Positions 57,510 to 64,000 of a stretch of DNA of 64,000 bases are shown here, piece by piece. The position numbers and the translations under genes are program-made. Origin of the DNA: Hypholoma sublateritium FD-334 SS-4. Its lineage: Eukaryota; Basidiomycota; Agaricomycetes; Agaricales; Strophariaceae. Positions within the stretch are counted from its first letter, which is position 1. Each line of letters starts with the position of its first letter. The stretch lies in the NCBI GenBank assembly GCA_000827495.1, contig KN817534.1:322653-386652 (forward strand). Reading direction: 5' to 3'. The notes below the pieces were generated by a model. The model was not told the origin of the DNA, ran no database searches, and saw nothing but the letters and a program-made list of their open reading frames with translations.

Positions 57510-59168
57510 CTAGGTTACATGACGCAGAAATGCATTCCTATCGAGCTGACTGATCTCAACATCTAGGCCTTTTTCTCGAAAGGCGAGGAGCTCTTTTTTG
57601 CTGGCCGGGTCAAATCTATCTTGCCGCGGGGGGAGTATATGGACTGACTTCAGGGCGCGGGGATATACAGCGACTGTTGGTATCGCGTCGTCGTTCGATG
57701 TCTCCTCCATAGTATCGGAGGAATCGGCCCATCGTGTGCTGATAACATTAATGACACCGCGCGCACTAAAACATATCTTCCCCGAAAGACGAAGATTGAC
57801 GAGACCGGGAATGAGGAAAGCGTCGTTTTCGTTGGGATGGTCCGCAAGAAAACCCAACATGAAGTTAGTGGTGACGCGGTGTATCTGGAGGGTACTCAGC
57901 GCGGGCGTATGGATCAGGCATTTGCGGAGAGTCTCGCTGGAGATGGTCAGAGCGATGGTCAAGTGCTCGAGGAGCGCGCCGGATTGCGAGAAGAGTGGGA
58001 TGAGGGTGATATCAGGAGACGCAACAGGTACGCGCTTGTCGAAGTATAGAAACAGCCGCCGCAGAGCGGGAAAGCAGGGTAGATGGTGCAGCTGGACACT
58101 GATGTTTGTCACGAGGCCTGTGGAGATGTGCAGATAAGTGAGCTTTGCCGCAGTCGCACATGAGCTCTCGAGAATGTGGTGCCCAGGTGCGAGCCTTGAC
58201 GGTTGGATGAAACAGGTTTCGAGGTTGGGTGCCCATTCGAATATTAAAGGGATATCCTGCAGCGGAATAGTACTGTCCCACGTCCGTAGCTGTTTCCAGG
58301 GGAGCACTTTGAAGCTGGTATTGAATGTTGCAGAAGTGGCAACATGCCCGAGGAGAGGAGCATCTGTGAAATGGGAGAAAATATCGGTACCCTCGACTTC
58401 CCACCCAATAACTTGAAGCTCGAGACTTCGCAGAAACGGATAGCCAGCAGGTTTTGAAGTGGCCAGGATAGGAACTAGGTTGCGCATTTGGACATCCAGG
58501 GTTATATGTTGCCACCGTCCTGACAAAGACGTTACATAGTCAATGAAGGATGCAGGAGATGGATGTCCTTTAGCGCGGACACAGAGTGATAATGGAAGGT
58601 CTCCAGACCTTTCAAGAAATGTCTTGGGCATGTAGGCGAAGTCAGAAGAAAATGAGAAGTCGTCCAAAATCATGGTCGTCCACAGCTGCGGGGTTGAGAG
58701 GGCAATATTTCGCCAGTTCCGATCCACCGCAGCAACAAGGAGGCTCGACTTTATGCTAGACCGCGTGATTTCTTGTAGAGAATGGCGAGGAAGACAGAAC
58801 GAGAATACACACGAAATGATTTCCGGAGGGACATACCAAATGGGAGCCACCATCACCCTATGGTTATAGGCGTATTCTTGGACCACAATGCGCTCCTGGT
58901 CAAGTTCTCGGAGGAGTTGTGTGATTCGCCCCCTCGCGTTGTCTATTTCCGCTATCCTCATCTGAGCATCTCCGATGATCTCTCTTATCTGCACCTCCTC
59001 CGACGCAGAAGGAACATGTCGTTTACTTTTGGAGAGAAGATGTTGTAGAGGTGATTGCAATGGTGATACCTGGAGCTGGGATACAAGGTTCATGCATTCC
59101 GTGCAAGGTAACGTCTTGTTTGAACTAGGAGGATTATGTCTGCATGCGGGACTTGCAATATCTTCCAT
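57510..59168 (-). CDS. F-box domain protein
   Basis: Single long exon, read 59168 to 57510 (552 residues from MEDIASPACRH). The frame stays open to 59318, but that extension is hydrophobic and unlike relatives. After an N-terminal CRHNPP...CTECMNL segment and a heptad-like helix (EIIGDAQMRIAEIDNARGRI), the F-box region reads VPPEIISCVFSFCLP, followed by VDRNWRNIALSTPQLWTTM. This is the hallmark of the large F-box family of mushroom-forming fungi, SCF ubiquitin-ligase adaptors whose targets are unknown. The rest carries degenerate leucine-rich repeats (LTYLHIST, LRRLFLYF, LVNLRLSG). Confidence 0.82.
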   Translation of the reverse strand: MEDIASPACRHNPPSSNKTLPCTECMNLVSQLQVSPLQSPLQHLLSKSKRHVPSASEEVQIREIIGDAQMRIAEIDNARGRITQLLRELDQERIVVQEYAYNHRVMVAPIWYVPPEIISCVFSFCLPRHSLQEITRSSIKSSLLVAAVDRNWRNIALSTPQLWTTMILDDFSFSSDFAYMPKTFLERSGDLPLSLCVRAKGHPSPASFIDYVTSLSGRWQHITLDVQMRNLVPILATSKPAGYPFLRSLELQVIGWEVEGTDIFSHFTDAPLLGHVATSATFNTSFKVLPWKQLRTWDSTIPLQDIPLIFEWAPNLETCFIQPSRLAPGHHILESSCATAAKLTYLHISTGLVTNISVQLHHLPCFPALRRLFLYFDKRVPVASPDITLIPLFSQSGALLEHLTIALTISSETLRKCLIHTPALSTLQIHRVTTNFMLGFLADHPNENDAFLIPGLVNLRLSGKICFSARGVINVISTRWADSSDTMEETSNDDAIPTVAVYPRALKSVHILPPRQDRFDPASKKELLAFREKGLDVEISQLDRNAFLRHVT

Positions 59169-59638
59169 GTTCTGCCTGCTCTCCAGCGCTAGCCGCCTGA
59201 TTCGATAGTCATGAGAGATTAATTCACTAGCACTGTACGGTGGAAAGGGTAGTAAGAGTAAGCAGACTGCAGTCAAAGTAACTCGTTCCCAAAGAAAACT
59301 GCGGATTACTAACGTCACGCGTCCGACGTCTGAATCTCACATGGTGACTTGCACAGTCTGCAACCAATGGTTCAAGTTGTCGACTGGCAATTGCTTGATA
59401 TGTAGTAATATCCAGACAATATTAATGTGGACGAGCGCTTAGAAGTACAAACGAGGCAAGGCAAGTATGCATAGGTTCTCATGTGCATGATTCACCTAAC
59501 GATAAGTAACTGCCCAAACTTGTTGTATTTTCCGGTTGTGCTAGTATTTATGTAAGAGTAAGTAGTACTTGAACTGAGGTTCAAGCGTCAAGAGGTCACT
59601 GGTCACCGGTCTGTACTTCAATACTCGAGTTTAGCTAT
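59169..59638. other. Intergenic region
   Basis: 5' flank of the F-box gene and 3' flank of the GNAT gene. Nothing else was recognised. Confidence 0.45.
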
Positions 59639-60719
59639 CTAGTTAGGAGCATCTTCGGGCCACTGGAAGAAAGATACATCAGACGTGGTCCCTGGAATGG
59701 AATGCGATAAAAAAACAGGTTCTTACTTTGGCCATTCCCCAAATTTCCACTCCAACGGCACCTTCGCCTGAAGCAGAAATTCCTCCAGCATCTGCCTTTC
59801 CAGCTCCAAATTTTATAGGTGTAAGGTTCTTTATAATAGAAACGAATCAACAGAGTGCTTCCAGGAAGAATATTCAGAAGTTGTAAATAATACCTCAAAG
59901 CCTAAATGAATATACTGATCTCGAGACTTTGCGGTTGTTCCTTCGAGTATATACATCGCGTGGGGTGCATGTTCAAAGGCTTCTCGGACCATGAGAGACA
60001 TAATACCTTGAAGAGCATCATTGAGATGAGCAGTACAGCCACTGAGTTATATTATCAGCATATTTAATAACATACATACTTACCTTGACCTTGATAATCT
60101 GGATGAGTCGCGACTGCCTGCAAATACCACGTCTGGCTAAGCGGTACCTTTACTCCCCTTTCCCGAAAAGCGTGCTCCATTTTTGATTCGGTGGTGCCTT
60201 GATAGTCAACGGTAATCCTCTGACCGGTTTTGAACACCATTTTCACTGATAAAATAGTGACAAACGCACCCACAAGCCCCTCAAGCCCCATCTCTTTATC
60301 ACACCAAGTGCACCCGCTCGTAAGATTGTCGGTATCATCCAAATGGACAGTCTTTTGCTAGGTGGGAGCCAAAGACAGCCTGCAACAATCTTCCCGGAAT
60401 TTGCGTCCGGTCCGTCCGGCACGACGACGACGGTAATACGGCCACCGACTAAGAAACATCCTTTCACCACAAACAGGTAGAATTGCCTCGTATTCTTGTG
60501 TTTCAATTCGTCGATTTGCTCATCTAACACCTGTGCCGTGTAAATAACTGGAAGGCCGAAAACGTGAATGACGACACTACAGACCTTTTTGACATTCCCC
60601 AAGTAGTTCATAACAGGATCATTCGAAAATGCTAGGCCGAAAACATCTGCAATAGCTTCTGCATCCTCCGGAATTGCGAGCCTAATATGAGGCTTCGGAC
60701 GCTCGGAGGGAGAGGCCAT
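59639..60719 (-). CDS. GNAT-family N-acetyltransferase
   Basis: Read 60719 to 59639, about 275 residues. The start MASPSERPKPHIRLAIPEDA leads to EAIADVFGLAFSNDPVMNYL, a typical GNAT N-arm. Downstream are IVAGCLWLPPSKRLSIWMIP and the acetyl-CoA loop WYLQAVATHPDYQGQGNG, whose Q-x-x-G-x-G is rebuilt across an intron with donor gtatgt. Then come AFEHAPHAMYILEGTTAKSR, YIHLGFE, LTPIKFGAGKADAGG and the final exon WPEDAPN. Such genes are common in basidiomycetes; the acceptor substrate is unknown. Five to six introns. Confidence 0.8.
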
Positions 60720-61400
60720 GATAGTTGGGCGAGAACAAGTTCGGGGACTGCTGACATGCCATGTATCTGCTATATAACAAAAAATGACATCAGGCTGCGC
60801 GCAGCTGCGTGGTACACTTTCATTAGATTCACACAGATTGACAAGGATCAATCCGGATTACGGAGGGACCGGAGGCTCGTTGACTGCAACCGAGATACAC
60901 TGTCTTCGCATTAAATAAACAAAATCTGAGGCCTTGCGCGAAAATAGAGAGAGGATACATCGAGTCTGTTGTAATCATGCAAGCAGCTGGTATGGTTATT
61001 GGTAGCGAGTTCCGAGGATAAGAACTTGGCAGATACCTAGAGGTGAGAGGATCAATGTCGTAGACGGCACAGCGCAAGCGAGTCGCTCCGCATATCTATT
61101 AAAGTATCAAAGAGCTTCGCAGTGGGTCTCCTTTGCGTAAACCTATCCAAAAATCAGCCTGGCCCAAGCACTTTCTCTGTGTGAACGGCCCTGTATGAAA
61201 TCATTCCCGTGGTCTAGATAATGTTTGAATATTCATACCTATGGGACTTAGACATCCTGCGCACAATGTAACACTGGATCTGATTAGCAAGATTGAATGT
61301 CGGCACAAGCTGCGAGGCAAATCGCGCTGCATTTCAGTAAAGACATCTGTATACGATTTGGATCTCGTAGATCCTAATAAGGCGCGAAGTAAGACTGGAT
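60720..61400. other. Intergenic region
   Basis: No gene, repeat or RNA recognised. Contains the GNAT promoter on its left side. Confidence 0.45.
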
Positions 61401-62053
61401 CTACGAAGGGGACCAACGAGAACACGTACATGTTGGAGCTATTATTCCTAAATCCAATCGCTCGCTCAAAAGCGCCAGTCGTTCTTTTAACATGCGAACG
61501 TCGTCGATGGTAGGCCGGCCCCCTGGCCCGGCTTCTTTTGATTTCCCGTTCCCGGCTGAGAGATCTGCAAGCATGTCCTCAATGCCTTCCAGGTCGCGTT
61601 TCGCAGCGATTTCTTCGTTGACGTCTAATGCTACCCCTTCGGCCTCTATATGCTGGCGTGCATGTTCCTCTGCGTCAAGATCGCGTGGCATCACGTCTGA
61701 AAAGCGTATTCGAGACAGCTGTGATGCCACATCTTCGGCTTCGGAGGCTAGTTCCTCAAAGCCTGCGGTTTGTTTGAGAAACGAAAGGATGACAGAAGAA
61801 ACGCCCCGCAGTAGGCCCAGCTCATGACCAATTGGCACGCCTACGTTAGCGAATCCGTCGTCAAACCCTTCCTGAGAGGCGGCTTCCTTGCCCGCAGTGA
61901 TGCCTTCACGGTAGCCGACCTTTCAACCATGAGCCCCACGAAAGAAAGTCCGATGGATATTTGGCTCACATTTGTGAAGTCGGAAGACATCCGCGACCAT
62001 TCTACGTCCTGAAGTGCAGTGCTACCCGCATCTTCGTCCCATGGGTCATCCAT
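61401..62053 (-). CDS. Yae1-domain protein
   Basis: Read 62053 to 61401, about 200 residues. MDDPWDEDAGSTALQDVEWS is followed by one intron (acceptor gaaag) and then the diagnostic deca-GX3 repeat YREGITAGKEAASQEGFDDG. In yeast Yae1 works with Lto1 as adaptor that brings the cytosolic iron-sulfur targeting complex to Rli1/ABCE1. The second half (LGLLRGVSSVILSFL, then a charged helical stretch) fits the fungal family. The stop follows SRWSPS. An upstream ATG (62095, MLEIIGTSDH) is possible. Confidence 0.82.
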
Positions 62054-62824
62054 TCGAACAGATATGTGGTCACTGGTGCCGATGATCTCGAGCAAGCGTC
62101 ACTTGAGCGCCACGGTCAGTGGCTGAATCTAGTTGAAGTTTGAACGAGTGGATGTTTTGATGAGCAAACTCCGGCGTGATGTGAACATTGGGAGTTCCCT
62201 CCGATAAGTACGTAATCTGGCTCAAATGACTACGATCTAAATATTTATGGAGGGAAATTGAGCGGCCACATGTTCTCCTTTCTACCTTCCTTTTTTTTTA
62301 GTCGAACCTCGCAAGAAGATCGCTATTTGTAAGCCTAGTCCGTGGATTTATGATTTAGCAAACGAGTCTAAAACATCACTAACGACTTCAGATTCTTCCC
62401 AAAATTTCCGTATGCATCAAACTGTACTTATGCATGCATTCACCAGCACCCACTACTTTCGACTCTTCGAGTCTAAATAAAACTTAGCTTCTTTCAAAAG
62501 GTGTTACTTAAAATAGGATAAAATTGTAGCCAAATTGGGTTGTCAAAGGCTGCCAAGCCGAGGCATCGCGAAAAAGTGAAATCAGGGGTGGCTTCCTCCA
62601 TTCGTCTTTCACACCGAACTATCATCCGTTTCCAAGGGCAGCTGGCTGTGCGGACTGCTCAAAACGAGGTTCGCGCTGTGTATTCTTCTGCTCCTGATCG
62701 CCCATCATTGACGCGCTGCACACCCAGATTCCATGAATTACAGACTCCTCTGGCTGGCACGAATTTTCTGAAACGTATGATAACGCTGTGAAACGTCGAC
62801 TTACGAACTTCTCTGTCAAACTAG
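62054..62824. other. Divergent intergenic region
   Basis: Between the Yae1-domain gene (-) and the membrane-protein gene (+). Open frames at 62540-62900 have no motif. Confidence 0.45.
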
Positions 62825-64000
62825 ATGGCTGCGGTCTATCTTCACAATGAAATTTTCGCTGGAAGCCCCTCACAACCTCGCGATATACAAGAACACTCAA
62901 GAAACATATCTACTATCTCCAGCGCGACCCTTGTAACAAATACAACGCTACACTCTCAGCCCCATGAGCCACTTCTCCAGCAGACTGCTCTTCATGTCAC
63001 TGCTCAAACAGAAACTTATAATCCTTACCCACCACATAACTTAGCTGGGCCATCAACACACCTGCGGTGGGGTGATACCCCAGTCGTCCAATCCGAACCC
63101 AAATCACTAAACGAGAAGAGCCGCTGGGATGTAATTCGGAGAGAGTCAACGAGATGGTCCAAGATTGTAACGGTGATACTGGACATCCTGATTGGTGAGT
63201 ATTCTTTCTCTGTCGCCTCTGGGTGCCACTTTTGTCTATTTATGGCGCGTTAATCGTCCATTCGTTCTCTGAACGCTGATTGTCAAACTTCATTTAGCTG
63301 CTTGGTCCATTTATAACACCATTCGCTACTTCATCGCTTTCACAGTTTATGACCGTACTAATACTCCTAGAGGGCAGTCGCTCAGTTTTGCCTTGGGGAC
63401 ATGTACAGGGATTGCATTGGGCCTTATTTTATGCTCGAAAACACTCTTTCTCGTCAAGCACAGACTACTCCACTGCGCCCAGTCATTCAGATACCTCACA
63501 CGGACATGTTGCGTACTGCGCTACCTGTCCTCCCTTTTTATCCTCACCCCAGCCATCGTAAACTTCGTCTTTCTATTCGTTTGGAGGAACTCTTCGAATT
63601 CCCATTACAATGTTCACGATCGCTGTCATTCATTCGATATCGATATTGTATGGTCGGCGTCGCGGGGGACATGCTCTGGGAAATCTTCGCCATGGGGCGT
63701 TTGGCTCGCTATATCTTGCATCCGCCTTGTATTGACCTTGGCTGTCCCGGTAAGTTTCGAAGCTGCCGCTTTATTCGATCATTCATGTCAATTGTTAAAA
63801 TTGCCTATAGGCTGTCTACCATGTTGTCTCCTTGACACATCTGGACCACCCTCGACGGCCGCTGCATCATCGGTTGCGCTCCGAGTCCTATCCCTCTGCA
63901 CCCATCACGTCACGCAATGGTTCATCCTCAACTGCAGTAACACTATCAGAGAATTCCGACCCAAACCACGACCTCAGTACTCGTCATCAAACCTCAGATA
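62825..64000 (+). CDS. Multi-pass membrane protein, partial at the window end
   Basis: Starts MAAVYLHNEIFAGSPSQPRD. A polar, Ser/Thr/Gln-rich N-terminal region of about 100 residues leads to four predicted membrane helices: IVTVILDILI joined across an intron to AAWSIYNTIRYFIAF, SLSFALGTCTGIALGLIL, LFILTPAIVNFVFLFVW and WLAISCIRLVLTLAV. After a second intron the tail continues YHVVSLTHLDHPRRPLHHRL and a Ser-rich stretch, still open at base 64000. The N- and C-terminal tails are probably cytosolic. I do not recognise the family; this layout is seen in conserved hypothetical proteins of basidiomycetes. Confidence 0.65.

Noticed and set aside
1..64000. CRISPR arrays, bacterial operons, Shine-Dalgarno sites
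   Set aside because: The genes are intron-rich and eukaryotic; no array of regularly spaced direct repeats was seen.

Overview
The window is eukaryotic and most likely from a basidiomycete of the Agaricomycetes. The genes carry many short (about 50-70 bp) GT-AG introns, some GC-AG introns and 14-16 nt micro-exons. The gene content fits this: a GH71 alpha-1,3-glucanase with WSC domains, GH18 chitinases, clustered cytochrome P450s, an F-box protein of the PPEII type, an HNH-nuclease family protein, CHO2, a Cbf1-like bHLH factor and a Zn2Cys6 regulator. Exon joins below were read by eye, so most spans are firm but individual splice sites are predictions.

Layout. 1-2990 is almost empty, with one uncertain exon at the left edge. 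3-16 kb holds an MDR alcohol dehydrogenase (+), a Ser-rich cell-surface protein (+), a GH71 glucanase with four WSC domains (-), a divergent pair of RNA-processing genes (RNase P subunit Rpp14, -, and La protein, +) and an APH-type phosphotransferase (-). 16-23 kb looks like a desert but hides two intron-split genes: a short Zn2Cys6 protein (+) and a complete ALKBH6-type dioxygenase (+). 23-31 kb has CHO2 (-) and eEF1B gamma (-). 31.7-39.7 kb is a tandem array of three genes, each fusing an N-terminal PX domain to a GH18 chitinase domain; the middle copy has lost catalytic residues. 40.5-42.4 kb is a Cbf1-like bHLH gene (+).

43-52.7 kb is a tandem P450 array (-): two intact genes, one copy whose 5' third is deleted, and two decayed relics. 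53-57 kb is bounded by a 94/101-bp inverted repeat and holds all the ambiguous bases (N) of the window; it contains an HNH-family gene with an in-frame stop and PAM18 (TIM14), next to a retrotransposon relic. 57.5-64 kb holds an F-box protein (-), a GNAT acetyltransferase (-), a Yae1-domain protein (-) and a multi-pass membrane protein (+) that runs off the right edge.

The most unusual content is the PX-GH18 array. It joins a phosphoinositide-binding module of the cytosolic membrane face to a chitinase fold, with no signal peptide, and shows catalytic decay in one paralogue.
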